From contig CALIHL010000162.1 in NCBI GenBank assembly GCA_938022935.1, positions 1 to 34,860 of the forward strand: a stretch of DNA of 34,860 nucleotides. Reading direction: 5' to 3'. The notes beneath the pieces are model-generated. The model saw only the letters and a list, made by a program, of their open reading frames with translations. It was not told the origin of the DNA and did no database searches. The translations under genes and the position numbers were made by a program. This DNA comes from an uncultured Saprospiraceae bacterium. GTDB lineage: Bacteria > Bacteroidota > Bacteroidia > Chitinophagales > Saprospiraceae. Positions 16,729 through 26,754 of this stretch are shown piece by piece. Within the stretch, counting starts at the first letter, position 1. Each line of letters begins with the position of its first letter.

Positions 16729-17985
16729 TTATATTATCATTCCTGCTGCAACTGTGTTATTAGTTACCTCATCGATCAAGATAATACTTCCCGTTATTCT
16801 GTTTTGTCTATAAGAGTCAATAAACAGTGGTTTTGTCACTCTAAGTGATACCCGAGCGATGTCATTCATTTTGATTTCCTTGTCATCTTGTAGGCGATGA
16901 AGTGTGTTGATATCGAGCTTGTAACGGATCTCTTTAACAACACATCTAACGTTTTGAGTTGTATGTTGAAGAGCAAACTTTCCTTTCTCCTTTAATGCTT
17001 TAGTATTATCAAACCAACACATCATAACATCGATGTCTTGAGTTACCTCTGGCTGATTATTCGCTCGAACAATCATGTCTCCACGACTTAAATCAAAATC
17101 TTCCTCTAATTCAATTGTTATAGACTGAGGAGGGAACGCCTCATCTTGTTCTCCATCGGCACCATGGATTGTTTTAATCTTGGTTGTAAACCCAGAAGGT
17201 AATAGAGTCACATCATCACCTTTTTTCATTACTCCACCGGCAAGTCTACCAGCATATCCTCTAAAGTCATGAAACTCGTCACTATATGGTCTTATAACAA
17301 ACTGAACGGGAAACCTCTGATCAATGAAGTTGTGATCACTAGCGATATGTACGTTTTCCAAATAGTACATCAATGTGGGACCTTCATACCATGGCGTTTG
17401 ATCTGACCGGTTAACAACATTATCACCTTTCAGAGCAGAGATAGGAATGAAGTGAACATCCTTGACATCAAGTTTCGCTGCAAAACCTTCAAAGCTCTCT
17501 TGGATTTTGTCATAGGCTTCTTGACTATAATCAACAAGATCCATTTTGTTAATACAGACAACGATATGAGGTATCTGAAGTAAAGAAGCAATTATAGCGT
17601 GTCTTCTTGTTTGATCTACAACACCATGTCTCGCATCAACTAAAATAAGAGCAACATTTGCCGTTGAAGCACCTGTCACCATATTACGAGTGTACTGCGT
17701 ATGTCCAGGCGTATCGGCTATGATAAACTTCCTTTTAGGTGTACTGAAGTATCTATAGGCAACATCGATTGTTATCCCTTGTTCACGCTCTGACTTAAGC
17801 CCATCAGTAAGTAAGGCAAGATTCACACCCTCTTCTCCTCTTCTTTCAGAAGTTTCTTTGATTTGATCATATTGATCTTGATAGATACTTTTGCTATCGT
17901 ATAAAAGACGGCCAATTAGCGTAGATTTTCCATCATCGACACTTCCTGCTGTTGTAAATCTGAGTAGTTCTGTATTGTTAGTCAT
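16729..17985 (-). CDS. cysN: Sulfate adenylyltransferase subunit 1 (GTPase)
   Basis: 418 residues, an EF-Tu-like GTPase. G1 is AGSVDDGKST (13-22), G3 is DTPGHTQYTRNM, and G4 is NKMDLVDY. Beta-barrel domains 2 and 3 follow to the end. It uses GTP hydrolysis to drive the CysD reaction, sulfate + ATP to APS. There is no fused C-terminal APS kinase; that activity is a separate gene two positions upstream. It lies 28 bases after cysD. Confidence 0.96.
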   Translation of the reverse strand: MTNNTELLRFTTAGSVDDGKSTLIGRLLYDSKSIYQDQYDQIKETSERRGEEGVNLALLTDGLKSEREQGITIDVAYRYFSTPKRKFIIADTPGHTQYTRNMVTGASTANVALILVDARHGVVDQTRRHAIIASLLQIPHIVVCINKMDLVDYSQEAYDKIQESFEGFAAKLDVKDVHFIPISALKGDNVVNRSDQTPWYEGPTLMYYLENVHIASDHNFIDQRFPVQFVIRPYSDEFHDFRGYAGRLAGGVMKKGDDVTLLPSGFTTKIKTIHGADGEQDEAFPPQSITIELEEDFDLSRGDMIVRANNQPEVTQDIDVMMCWFDNTKALKEKGKFALQHTTQNVRCVVKEIRYKLDINTLHRLQDDKEIKMNDIARVSLRVTKPLFIDSYRQNRITGSIILIDEVTNNTVAAGMII

Positions 17986-18013
17986 TTATGACTTAATTTT
18001 AAGTTTTGGGAGA

Positions 18014-18916
18014 TTAAAAGTATCCTTCTTTTTTACGATCCTCCATTGCTGTTTCACTTCTCTTATCATCTGTTCTGCCACCTCTTTCTGTCATACGAGT
18101 TGTAGCGATCTCTTCGATGATATCTTCTACGGTTGTTGCTGTAGATCTCCAGACGCCAGTACAGGTCATATCACCAATGGTACGACAGCGAACCATTTCT
18201 TTTTTAACTATCTCATCTGACTTTTTAGATATGAATTCGCAATCTGCTAATAAAGCGCCTTCTCTTTCAAAGACGTCTCTTTCATGAGCAAAGTACAAAG
18301 AAGGAAGCTCTACTTCCTCAGCAGCAAGGTATTGCCAAACATCTAGTTCTGTCCAGTTGCTGATCGGGAAGATTCTAAAGTGCTCTCCCATGTTTTTACG
18401 CCCATTAAATAGATTCCATAACTCAGGTCTTTGGTTCTTAGGGTCCCATTGACCGAACTCATCTCTATGTGAAAAGAATCGCTCTTTAGCCCTTGCTTTT
18501 TCTTCATCTCTTCTCGCTCCGCCTAAGGCAGCATCGTATTTTCCTTTTTCCAAAGCGTCAAGGAGGACCGCTATCTGAAGCATGTTTCTACTTGCGTTAA
18601 ATCCTTTTTCTTCGGTCACCAACCCAGACTCAATTGCTTCATCAACAGATCCAACAATTAGCTTGGCCCCAAGTTTTTCAACAAGACTATCTCTATATGC
18701 TATTGTCTCAGGAAAATTATGACCAGTATCTACATGAAGCAAAGGAAAAGGAATCTTTGCCGGGTAAAATGCCTTGTGCGCAAGGTGAACCATTAATATC
18801 GAGTCTTTTCCTCCCGAAAACATTAATGCAGGACGTTCGAACTGGGCAGCCACTTCTCTCATGATAAAGATTGATTCTGCTTCGAGTTCTTTTATATGAC
18901 TAAGATTATAATCCAT
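18014..18916 (-). CDS. cysD: Sulfate adenylyltransferase subunit 2
   Basis: 300 residues, the usual length. The PP-loop is SGGKDS (34-39), followed by HVDTGHNFPET and GGARRDEEKARAKERFFS. The C-terminal RGGRTDDK...KKEGYF is characteristic of CysD and separates it from CysH-type PAPS reductases. It carries the ATP sulfurylase active site. It shares one base with cysC (TAATG stop/start) and lies 28 bases before cysN. Confidence 0.96.
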   Translation of the reverse strand: MDYNLSHIKELEAESIFIMREVAAQFERPALMFSGGKDSILMVHLAHKAFYPAKIPFPLLHVDTGHNFPETIAYRDSLVEKLGAKLIVGSVDEAIESGLVTEEKGFNASRNMLQIAVLLDALEKGKYDAALGGARRDEEKARAKERFFSHRDEFGQWDPKNQRPELWNLFNGRKNMGEHFRIFPISNWTELDVWQYLAAEEVELPSLYFAHERDVFEREGALLADCEFISKKSDEIVKKEMVRCRTIGDMTCTGVWRSTATTVEDIIEEIATTRMTERGGRTDDKRSETAMEDRKKEGYF

Positions 18917-19515
18917 TAGCTGAGTTTCGATTCTTGGATGACAAAATTAAAAACTTCGTTTACACTTTCTTCTATTGACTGACTTGCAGTGATAATTTCT
19001 TTTGCTGGGCTGATCGGTGCTTCGTATGGGCTGTCGATACCAGTAAATCCTTTTATTTCTCCAGCTCTGGCTTTTTTATAAAGCCCTTTGACGTCTCTTT
19101 GTTCACAGATGTCAACAGGCGTGTTGACATAAACCTCTTTGAAGTCGTTTTGTCCAATGATAGCTTTTGCAGACTTCCTGATTTCTATCGTTGGACTGAT
19201 AAATGAGCACAAAGTTATTATGCCCGAGTCCAGATAGAGCTTTGATAGTTCAGCAACCCGCCTGATATTTTCTGCTCTGTCCTCCATCGAGAAGCTGAGG
19301 TTATTACAAAGACCTGATCTAACATTATCGCCATCGATCACTTGAGAGAAGTAACCACTGTTAAATAGCATTCGCTCTACACCTTTAACAATTGTGCTTT
19401 TACCCGAACCAGATAGCCCTGTGAACCAAAAGACATGACTCTTTTGGTTGAAATACTTTTCTCGCTCTCCTCGAGAAACAAGTTGATCAAAAATGGGATG
19501 AATATTCTCCGACAC
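18916..19515 (-). CDS. cysC: Adenylylsulfate kinase
   Basis: 199 residues. The P-loop is GLSGSGKST (33-41), with DGDNVRSGL (about 61-69), FISPT (104-108), and the lid segment GLYKKARAGEIKGFTGIDSP. It phosphorylates APS to PAPS, the universal sulfate donor. A stand-alone kinase next to cysDN and a sulfotransferase, with no cysH or cysIJ in sight, points to sulfation rather than assimilatory reduction. It starts 2 bases after the DUF2061 gene. Confidence 0.96.
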   Translation of the reverse strand: MSENIHPIFDQLVSRGEREKYFNQKSHVFWFTGLSGSGKSTIVKGVERMLFNSGYFSQVIDGDNVRSGLCNNLSFSMEDRAENIRRVAELSKLYLDSGIITLCSFISPTIEIRKSAKAIIGQNDFKEVYVNTPVDICEQRDVKGLYKKARAGEIKGFTGIDSPYEAPISPAKEIITASQSIEESVNEVFNFVIQESKLS

Positions 19516-19517
19516 TC

Positions 19518-19757
19518 TTACTTTTTAGATTTGAATATGCTTCTTATTGATCCTCTCGGTATAGATTGCCAACCACGTTCATGCAAATAGTATAAAAGCA
19601 GTTTTGCAGGAAACTCTATCGACGTTACTGTTACCGCCGTATTCATCTCCCCTGTGGTATAATAGGTAATCACAAATATGGCAGAAGAAGCGATAATTCT
19701 CCATGTTAAACCCTTTAGGATACTTCTTAAATGAGATTCTTTCTGGACTTCACTCAT
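19518..19757 (-). CDS. DUF2061 small membrane protein
   Basis: 79 residues. The pattern LKGLTWRIIASSAIFVITYYTTG followed by EFPAKLLLYYLHERGWQ is the DUF2061 signature: conserved Trp-Arg, one or two membrane helices, then Tyr-x-x-His-Glu-Arg. DUF2061 genes often sit beside sulfate-activation genes, but their role is not known. Here it lies 2 bases before cysC and 47 bases after the wzz-like gene. Confidence 0.88.
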   Translation of the reverse strand: MSEVQKESHLRSILKGLTWRIIASSAIFVITYYTTGEMNTAVTVTSIEFPAKLLLYYLHERGWQSIPRGSIRSIFKSKK

Positions 19758-19804
19758 GCTCTTCGATAAGTCTGCAAACCTACTGCATTTATGTGGAAGT
19801 GTAT

Positions 19805-20875
19805 CTAAACTCTATTAATAACCTTCATACCAAATGTCAAAACTAAGTATCCGATTATTCCCAAAATAAAGCCAACTAAGGCATACTTCAATAACGAAGG
19901 TTTCTGAGGCGATAAAGGATATGACGGATAGTCTAAAGGCTGAATTAATGGAGCACTGGTCTTAACGGCATATTCTGCTCTTCCCAGATTTTCAGTGATT
20001 TGTTGAAGTGCAGCTTGGTATCCGACCAATTTACTTTCGAGCAAAGCAGATTTTACATTATTTTGACTGCTAACTACGCCTGCGCTTCTATCTTTTAATC
20101 GAGCTGCTTCGAGCGCAGTACTGGATATTAACTCAGCTAAAGAGTCTCTTTCCACTACGATTAGATTTAAGACTTTTTGACTTCGCTCAACAGACTTGGC
20201 AACAAAAAAATCAGATACCTCTTTATAAAGTTCATTTACAAAAGTCACAGAAAGACTATCTGAAAGGGACTTCATATAGAAAGACATAATATAATCTGTG
20301 TTGCCATAGTCCGAAGTCAATAATGCACCAGATCTGTTTTGCTTGGTTCCTGCTATTTTATTTTTCAGAGATTTTAAGACAAATTGACCATCTGGCTTTT
20401 TCACAGTGGCCATATCAAGTTGAAAGTCTTTAAGGTGAGGTCTTTTATCTATCCATGTTTCATCGAGATTATGGATGTCTATAAAATGATTGGCTAAGAA
20501 TTTGTTTTTACCTCCTATTTCCACTTCATTAAGCAAGGTGGCCTCGATGATTCTTTTTGATTGAGCTATTTCTAAAAGCTTATCAACATTGTATTTGCCA
20601 CCAGAAGGAGCAATACCAAATTGACTAAGCACTCCTGCCATACCAGATATTTGAGGATTGTTGTCGTCATTGAGCATAAACGATAACTCAGCAACATAAT
20701 ACTCATCTTGTTGGGTGTACCAGAATAGGAGAGCCGCAGTTGTTATTAAACATGACAACCCAAGCCCTAAAATATTTGACTTGATCCATCTTATTATGTC
20801 GGCTATAGCGGAGATCACCTCATCAAGAGTGATTTCATCAGCGTATTTCTGATTATGGTCGCTATTGGATTTCAT
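19805..20875 (-). CDS. Wzz-like polysaccharide co-polymerase (chain-length determinant)
   Basis: 356 residues. The architecture is a cytoplasmic N-terminus, membrane helix 1 (about 36-53), a long periplasmic domain with coiled-coil potential (about 215-290), a Pro-rich YPSYPLSPQKPS just before membrane helix 2 (about 328-350), and a short tail. This is the Wzz/PCP layout. It sets or aids polymer length together with a Wzy-type polymerase, which fits the Wzy-like gene at 3.4 kb. There is no fused tyrosine-kinase domain. It heads the sulfate-activation run and has its own promoter candidate. Confidence 0.85.
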   Translation of the reverse strand: MKSNSDHNQKYADEITLDEVISAIADIIRWIKSNILGLGLSCLITTAALLFWYTQQDEYYVAELSFMLNDDNNPQISGMAGVLSQFGIAPSGGKYNVDKLLEIAQSKRIIEATLLNEVEIGGKNKFLANHFIDIHNLDETWIDKRPHLKDFQLDMATVKKPDGQFVLKSLKNKIAGTKQNRSGALLTSDYGNTDYIMSFYMKSLSDSLSVTFVNELYKEVSDFFVAKSVERSQKVLNLIVVERDSLAELISSTALEAARLKDRSAGVVSSQNNVKSALLESKLVGYQAALQQITENLGRAEYAVKTSAPLIQPLDYPSYPLSPQKPSLLKYALVGFILGIIGYLVLTFGMKVINRV

Positions 20876-20901
20876 GAATAGGTAGTCAGTTCTCTATCAA
20901 T

Positions 20902-20930
20902 CAAAGATAATACCTATCAAACCAAATCAA
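20902..20930 (-). promoter_or_regulatory. Candidate promoter of the wzz-cys-sulfotransferase operon
   Basis: On the minus strand, TTG (20930-20928), an 18-base spacer and TATCTTTG (20909-20902) match the Bacteroidota -33/-7 arrangement TTG-N(17-20)-TAnnTTTG. The -7 ends 26 bases before the wzz ATG. It lies in the 60-base gap after metH, so the operon need not depend on readthrough from metH. Confidence 0.6.
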
Positions 20931-20935
20931 CCACA

Positions 20936-23900
20936 CTAGTCTTTATAGTTCAGACTCGGGAATAGGGCTTTTTCGGCCATCTCTTTGTCGATACTATTTT
21001 TCTCAGCGTAGTCAACGACCTGATCTTCTGATATTTGGCCTAAGCCAAAATATTTGCTATCTGGATGACTGTAATAAAAGCCACTTACCGATGCTGCTGG
21101 ATACATGGCTAAACTCTCTGTTAGAAATATCCCTGTGTTTTCCTCTGCACTCAACATCTCAAACAGAGTTGTCTTAAGCGTATGATCTGGACAAGCAGGA
21201 TATCCTGGTGCTGGTCTTATACCTTGATACTTTTCTTTAATCAATTCATCATTAGACATGCTTTGCTCATCAGTATAGTTCCAATATTTAGTTCTTACTA
21301 ACTGATGAAGCCTTTCGGCAAATGCTTCTGCTAATCGATCCGCAAGTGACTTTAGTAGTATGGCATTATAGTCGTCTCCCGCCTCTTCAAACTCTTTTAC
21401 TTTCTTTTCAATACCAATTCCTGTTGTAACAGCAAATCCTCCAATATAATCTGGCTTTGCTCCAACGGGAGAGATAAAATCTGAAAGACAGAAATAAGGC
21501 AATCCTTCTGCCTTCTTTCTTTGTTGTCTAAGATTCGTTATTCTATAATTTTCGGTTGTCCTGCTTTCATCACCATACACAACAACTTCGTCACCATCTG
21601 CATTAGCAGGAAAAAAGCCTACAACGCCTTTCGCTGTCAGCCACTTTCCAGATATGATTTGTTGTAACATAGTTTTGGCATCTCCCAATAGCTTAGAAGC
21701 TTCTTCACCAACAATTTCATCTTTCAAAATAGCAGGATACTTTCCTTTTAATTGCCAACTTGAAAAGAACGGAGTCCAATCTATGTACTTAGCAAGATCT
21801 TCAATATCATAGTTTTCTAAAACCTCAACACCAAGAACCTCTGGAACTGGTGGTGTATAATTACTCCAATTTAAAGAAAGTTTTTTTCTCCGTGCCTCTT
21901 CAATACTAACATACTTCTTGGTGGAAGTATTGGACTTTCTTTGTTCTCTTATTCTTGCGTAACTTCTCCTTGTTTCTGAAATAAAACTTTCTGTAACAAC
22001 ACTTTGACTTGAAAGTAGGGAGCCTGCAACAGCAACACTCTTTGAGGCATCTAAAACATGGATGGTCGGGCCAGAATATTTTTCTTCTATTTTAACTGCG
22101 GTGTGCGTTTTGGAAGTTGTTGCCCCTCCAATAAGAAGAGGAATTTTCATACCTCTTTCTTCCATCATCGTCGCAACGGTAACCATCTCATCTAATGATG
22201 GAGTTATCAAACCACTCAGGCCTATTATATCTACGTTCTCTTTTATTGCTGTGTCTAAAATTTTTGCGGCTGGCACCATCACACCAAGATCTATGATCTC
22301 ATAATTGTTACAAGCCAATACAACTCCGACTATGTTCTTTCCAATATCATGAACGTCGCCCTTTACGGTGGCCATTAATATCTTACCGTTTGTTTGAACT
22401 ACGCCATCCTTCTCTTCTTCTATAAATGGAGTCAAGTAAGCAACGGCCTTTTTCATAACACGTGCACTCTTTACAACTTGTGGTAAGAACATCTTGCCCG
22501 CACCAAACAAATCACCGACAACGTTCATCCCATCCATCAGTGGGCCTTCAATAACTAACAAAGGCGAGTTTAGTTCTTGTCTTGCCTCTTCAGCATCTGC
22601 ATCAATGTATTCTGTTATACCTTTGACTAATGCATGTTCTATGCGTTTTGTCACAGGGGCTTCACGCCAACTTAGATCAACTACTCTTGTCTTGCCTCCT
22701 CCTTTTACTTGCTCTGCATATGTTATAAGGTCATCAGTAGCTGTCTCCGTTCTATTAAAAATTGCATTTTCTAAAAGTGTAATGAGCTCTTTTGGAATCT
22801 CATCATAGATCTCCATCATACCTGCATTGACGATGCCCATATCCATGCCTTTTTTAATAGCATGATATAAGAAGACACTATGCATGGCTTCTCTAACTTT
22901 GTTGTTGCCTCTAAATGAAAAGGACACGTTACTTACACCGCCGCTTATCTTTGCACCTGGACATTCTTTTTTAATTAACTCTGTTGCATCAATGAAGTTC
23001 TTCCCATACTCTCGATGCTCTTCGATGCCTGTTGCAATTGCAAAAATGTTGGGATCAAAGATGATATCCAAAGGATTAAAACCAACCTCATTTATAAGTA
23101 TGTCGTATGCCTTTTTACATATTTCAACTTTGCGTTCTACTGTTTCCGCCTGACCTTGTTCATCGAAAGCCATGACCACCGTTGCCGCACCGTATCGTTT
23201 TATAATTTTTGCTTGACGTTTGAACTCTTCAACTCCCTCCTTCATGGATATAGAGTTGACGATACACTTGCCTTGGACACACTTTAAGCCCTCTTCAATA
23301 ACTGAAAACTTAGAAGAGTCTATCATGATTGGCAGCTTCGCTATGTCAGGTTCTGCCATCATAAGATTTAAGAACTTCTTCATAACTGCTTGAGAGTCCA
23401 AAAGTCCTTCGTCCATATTGACATCTATGATTTGAGCGCCACCTTCTACTTGATGTGCAGCGACAGAGAGTGCCTCTTCGTATGAACCTTCTTTAATTAG
23501 TCGTGCAAACTTTTTAGAACCAGTTACATTGGTTCGCTCGCCTATATTAATAAAGTTGAGATCGTCCCTAACGATCAATGGCTCTAGACCTGAGTACTGA
23601 CTATATTTTGATTTTTTCGCGAATTTTCTTGGAGCGATTTCTTTGGCCGACTCTACCATCACCTTGATGTGTTCTGGAGTAGTACCACAGCAGCCACCTA
23701 TTATATTGACATGTCCTTCCTTCAAAAAATTTGTCATTAAGACACCCATTTCATCTCCGGTTTGGTCATATTCTCCAAACTCATTTGGTAGACCAGCATT
23801 AGGATAAGCGCTCACCGGACAGGTTGCTATTTTTGCTAAATCTCTAAGGTGTGGCGCTAGCTCTTTCGCTCCAAGAGCACAATTAAGTCCAACACTCATG

Positions 23901-24613
23901 AGGTTCATATGAGACACTGAGATCCAAAAAGCCTCCACAGTTTGACCACTTAATGTCCTGCCGCTAGCATCCGTGATTGTTCCAGAAATCATGAGAGGCA
24001 ACTCTCTTCCTATTTCCTCAAATAAAGTGTCAACAGCAAACATTGCTGCCTTGCAGTTCAGGGTATCAAATACGGTTTCAATAAGTAAGACGTCAACTCC
24101 TCCCTCTACAAGTCCTCTTGCCTGCTCCAAATAAGCAGCGACAAGCTGATCAAATGTGACAGCTCTATAACCTGGATCATTAACATCTGGAGAAAGAGAT
24201 GCTGTTCTTGTGGTCGGCCCAAGAGCGCCAGCGACATAACGTGGCTTATCAGGAGTAGAATATTCTTGCGCTGCCTCAACAGCAATTCTTGCAGACTCCA
24301 CATTTAGCTCATAGCAAAGGTTTTCCATCTCGTAATCTGCCTGAGATATAGTGTTTGCGCTGAAGGTGTTAGTTTCTATGATATCCGCACCAACTTCCAA
24401 GTATTCTTTATGAATAGCGGAAATAACTTCAGGTCTGGTAAGAGAGAGCAACTCATTATTACCTTTTATATGTCTGTGAAAGTCTTTAAACCTCTCACCG
24501 CGATAATCTTCTTCTGTTAGCTTGTATCTCTGGATCATTGTACCCATAGCACCGTCCATGACCAGTATACGGTCTTTTAATATATCTGTAATCAAAGGAG
24601 AATTCTCTGTCAT
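20936..24613 (-). CDS. metH: Cobalamin-dependent methionine synthase
   Basis: 1225 residues, all four modules. The homocysteine domain has zinc ligands near 246 (GLNCALGA) and Cys308-Cys309 in [10 protein letters not shown]. The methyltetrahydrofolate (pterin-binding) domain starts at about 350 ([15 protein letters not shown]). The B12 domain has [12 protein letters not shown], with His755 as the lower cobalt ligand. The AdoMet reactivation domain includes [12 protein letters not shown] (about 1133-1144). It methylates homocysteine to methionine in the cytosol. No cobalamin or SAM riboswitch fits upstream, because the promoter candidate lies directly before the ATG. Confidence 0.98.
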   Translation of the reverse strand: MTENSPLITDILKDRILVMDGAMGTMIQRYKLTEEDYRGERFKDFHRHIKGNNELLSLTRPEVISAIHKEYLEVGADIIETNTFSANTISQADYEMENLCYELNVESARIAVEAAQEYSTPDKPRYVAGALGPTTRTASLSPDVNDPGYRAVTFDQLVAAYLEQARGLVEGGVDVLLIETVFDTLNCKAAMFAVDTLFEEIGRELPLMISGTITDASGRTLSGQTVEAFWISVSHMNLMSVGLNCALGAKELAPHLRDLAKIATCPVSAYPNAGLPNEFGEYDQTGDEMGVLMTNFLKEGHVNIIGGCCGTTPEHIKVMVESAKEIAPRKFAKKSKYSQYSGLEPLIVRDDLNFINIGERTNVTGSKKFARLIKEGSYEEALSVAAHQVEGGAQIIDVNMDEGLLDSQAVMKKFLNLMMAEPDIAKLPIMIDSSKFSVIEEGLKCVQGKCIVNSISMKEGVEEFKRQAKIIKRYGAATVVMAFDEQGQAETVERKVEICKKAYDILINEVGFNPLDIIFDPNIFAIATGIEEHREYGKNFIDATELIKKECPGAKISGGVSNVSFSFRGNNKVREAMHSVFLYHAIKKGMDMGIVNAGMMEIYDEIPKELITLLENAIFNRTETATDDLITYAEQVKGGGKTRVVDLSWREAPVTKRIEHALVKGITEYIDADAEEARQELNSPLLVIEGPLMDGMNVVGDLFGAGKMFLPQVVKSARVMKKAVAYLTPFIEEEKDGVVQTNGKILMATVKGDVHDIGKNIVGVVLACNNYEIIDLGVMVPAAKILDTAIKENVDIIGLSGLITPSLDEMVTVATMMEERGMKIPLLIGGATTSKTHTAVKIEEKYSGPTIHVLDASKSVAVAGSLLSSQSVVTESFISETRRSYARIREQRKSNTSTKKYVSIEEARRKKLSLNWSNYTPPVPEVLGVEVLENYDIEDLAKYIDWTPFFSSWQLKGKYPAILKDEIVGEEASKLLGDAKTMLQQIISGKWLTAKGVVGFFPANADGDEVVVYGDESRTTENYRITNLRQQRKKAEGLPYFCLSDFISPVGAKPDYIGGFAVTTGIGIEKKVKEFEEAGDDYNAILLKSLADRLAEAFAERLHQLVRTKYWNYTDEQSMSNDELIKEKYQGIRPAPGYPACPDHTLKTTLFEMLSAEENTGIFLTESLAMYPAASVSGFYYSHPDSKYFGLGQISEDQVVDYAEKNSIDKEMAEKALFPSLNYKD

Positions 24614-24620
24614 ATGCCCG

Positions 24621-24628
24621 CAAAAGTA
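24621..24628 (-). promoter_or_regulatory. Candidate Bacteroidota -7 element for metH (leader almost absent)
   Basis: Minus-strand TACTTTTG matches TAnnTTTG and ends only 7 bases before the metH ATG at 24613, implying a leader of a few bases or none. No -33 TTG is evident. Confidence 0.5.
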
Positions 24629-24729
24629 AAACTATTGAACTTCATATCGACTATCTAAGTTTTTGGAATATGTCATTTCTTTTTGGAGATATTTGTGTAC
24701 TCAAAAGCGTTATAATACCTCTTAGAAGC

Positions 24730-26754
24730 ATGGCATATAAACTAACATCTAACTATATACCAACTGGAGATCAACCTCAGGCAATAAAACAGTTGGTCCA
24801 AGGCATCAAAGATGGTGATGAGGAGCAGGTATTGTTAGGTGTTACAGGATCAGGAAAGACATTTACGATGGCAAATGTCATCTCTCAAGTCAATAAACCA
24901 GTCCTTGTTTTGACGCACAACAAGACTCTTACAGCTCAATTATATGCTGAACTAACAGAGTTTTTCCCTGACAATGCGGTAGAGTACTTTGTGAGCTACT
25001 ATGATTATTATCAGCCAGAGGCCTATATCACCTCAAGTGACACATACATAGAAAAGGATCTTTCGATAAATGAAGAAATAGATAAACTTCGACTTCGTGC
25101 AAGTTCTAACTTGTTGTCAGGCCGCAGGGATATCATCATCGTCGCGTCTGTCTCTTGTATCTATGGTATGGGTAATCCAGATGATTACAAAGGTGCCATC
25201 ATCAGAATCCAAAAAGGTCAGACTATATCTCGTAATAGACTTTTATATCAGCTTGTTGAGAGTTTATATTCTCGATCAGAAAGGGATTTTAAGAGAGGGA
25301 CATTCAGGGTTAAAGGAGATACTGTTGATATCCATCTTCCTTATGTTGACTACGGCTTTAGGGTTGTATTCTTTGGGGATGAGATAGAGGCTATCGAAAA
25401 AATAGAGTTAAACTCAGGCAAAAGAATAATCAGTCTAAATGAAGCCGCTATTTTTCCTGCCAACTTATATGTCGCACCAAAAGATAAGCTCAATCAAATC
25501 TTAAGACAAATCGAAGGAGAGTTGGATGATCATGAGAAGTTCTTCGAACAAGAAGGTAGATTTATCGAAGCCAAGAGAATAAAAGAGCGTGTCACCTTCG
25601 ATGTAGAGATGATGCGTGAACTTGGCTATTGCAATGGTGTAGAAAACTATTCGCGATTTTTTGATGGCCGAAAACCAGGTACGAGACCTTTCTGTCTATT
25701 GGACTATTTTCCTGATGATTATCTTATGATTATAGATGAAAGTCATGTTACTCTTCCTCAAGTAAGAGGAATGTGGGGAGGTGACCGTGCTCGAAAAATC
25801 AGTTTGGTAAACTTCGGTTTTCGACTTCCTTCAGCGCTAGATAATCGTCCGTTAAACTTTGATGAATTTGAAAGCTTGACCCCTCAAGTGGTTTATGTAA
25901 GTGCTACTCCAGGAGATTATGAATTAGAAAAAACGGAAGGTGTTGTTGTTGAACAAATCGTTAGACCTACAGGCCTTCTCGATCCACCAATACAAGTAAG
26001 GCCAAGTATTAATCAGATTGACGATCTATTAGAAGAGATACATAAGAGAATAGAAGCGGATGAACGAGTGTTAGTAACGACTCTGACAAAAAGAATGGCA
26101 GAGGAACTAACAAAATATCTCACTAAACTCAATGTCAAAGTGAGATATATACATTCTGAAGTGGATACACTTGATCGTGTTGAAATCATAAGAGATCTAA
26201 GGCTAGGAGGTTTTGATGTATTAGTGGGTGTTAACTTGTTGAGAGAAGGATTGGATATGCCTGAAGTGTCCTTAGTTGCTATACTTGATGCGGATAAAGA
26301 AGGCTTTTTAAGAAACGCAAGATCTCTTACGCAGACGTCGGGAAGAGCTGCACGTAACTCTAATGGTATGGTTATTTTTTATGCAGATAAAGTAACTGGG
26401 AGCATGCAGCAAACTATAGACGAGACCAATAGAAGGCGAGCCATACAAATGGCTTATAATGAAGAACATGGCATCACTCCAACGACAATTTCTAAAACTA
26501 AGGAAGAGATATTAAATCAAAAGTCTATTCTTGATATACGAGGTAAGAAGCCAAAAGCATATATAGAACCTATGGAGCCAAGTCTTGCTGCTGATCCTGT
26601 AGTTAGTTATATGTCTAAAGATCAGTTGGATAGATTGATATCAGAGACGGAAGCAAAAATGAAAAAAGCGGCAAAAGATCTTGACTTTATAACTGCTGCT
26701 CAATATAGAGATGAGCTTTTTGCATTGAAGAAAAAGAAAAAAGCAGCGGTCTAA
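24730..26754 (+). CDS. uvrB: Excinuclease ABC subunit B
   Basis: 674 residues from the ATG at 24730, where MAYKLTSNYIPTGDQPQAI matches the usual UvrB start; an ATG 60 bases upstream would add 20 unrelated residues. Walker A is GVTGSGKT (37-44), the beta-hairpin region is YFVSYYDYYQPEAY, and the helicase motifs are DESH and later LREGLDMPEVSLVAI and QTSGRAARN. The C-terminal UVR domain is about 630-665. It verifies DNA damage and hands it to UvrC in nucleotide excision repair. Its 3' end overlaps the next gene's end by 4 bases. Confidence 0.98.
   Translation: MAYKLTSNYIPTGDQPQAIKQLVQGIKDGDEEQVLLGVTGSGKTFTMANVISQVNKPVLVLTHNKTLTAQLYAELTEFFPDNAVEYFVSYYDYYQPEAYITSSDTYIEKDLSINEEIDKLRLRASSNLLSGRRDIIIVASVSCIYGMGNPDDYKGAIIRIQKGQTISRNRLLYQLVESLYSRSERDFKRGTFRVKGDTVDIHLPYVDYGFRVVFFGDEIEAIEKIELNSGKRIISLNEAAIFPANLYVAPKDKLNQILRQIEGELDDHEKFFEQEGRFIEAKRIKERVTFDVEMMRELGYCNGVENYSRFFDGRKPGTRPFCLLDYFPDDYLMIIDESHVTLPQVRGMWGGDRARKISLVNFGFRLPSALDNRPLNFDEFESLTPQVVYVSATPGDYELEKTEGVVVEQIVRPTGLLDPPIQVRPSINQIDDLLEEIHKRIEADERVLVTTLTKRMAEELTKYLTKLNVKVRYIHSEVDTLDRVEIIRDLRLGGFDVLVGVNLLREGLDMPEVSLVAILDADKEGFLRNARSLTQTSGRAARNSNGMVIFYADKVTGSMQQTIDETNRRRAIQMAYNEEHGITPTTISKTKEEILNQKSILDIRGKKPKAYIEPMEPSLAADPVVSYMSKDQLDRLISETEAKMKKAAKDLDFITAAQYRDELFALKKKKKAAV

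Noticed and set aside
20936..24613. Many long open frames antisense to metH
   Set aside because: They show no recognisable domains, lie fully opposite a well-conserved gene, and mirror its codon pattern.
24614..24729. Cobalamin or SAM riboswitch upstream of metH
   Set aside because: Only about 116 bases separate it from uvrB, the best promoter lies 7 bases from the ATG, and no B12-box-like sequence is seen.
24670..24729. Upstream ATG for uvrB
   Set aside because: It would add 20 residues unlike any UvrB, while the ATG at 24730 starts with the family consensus.
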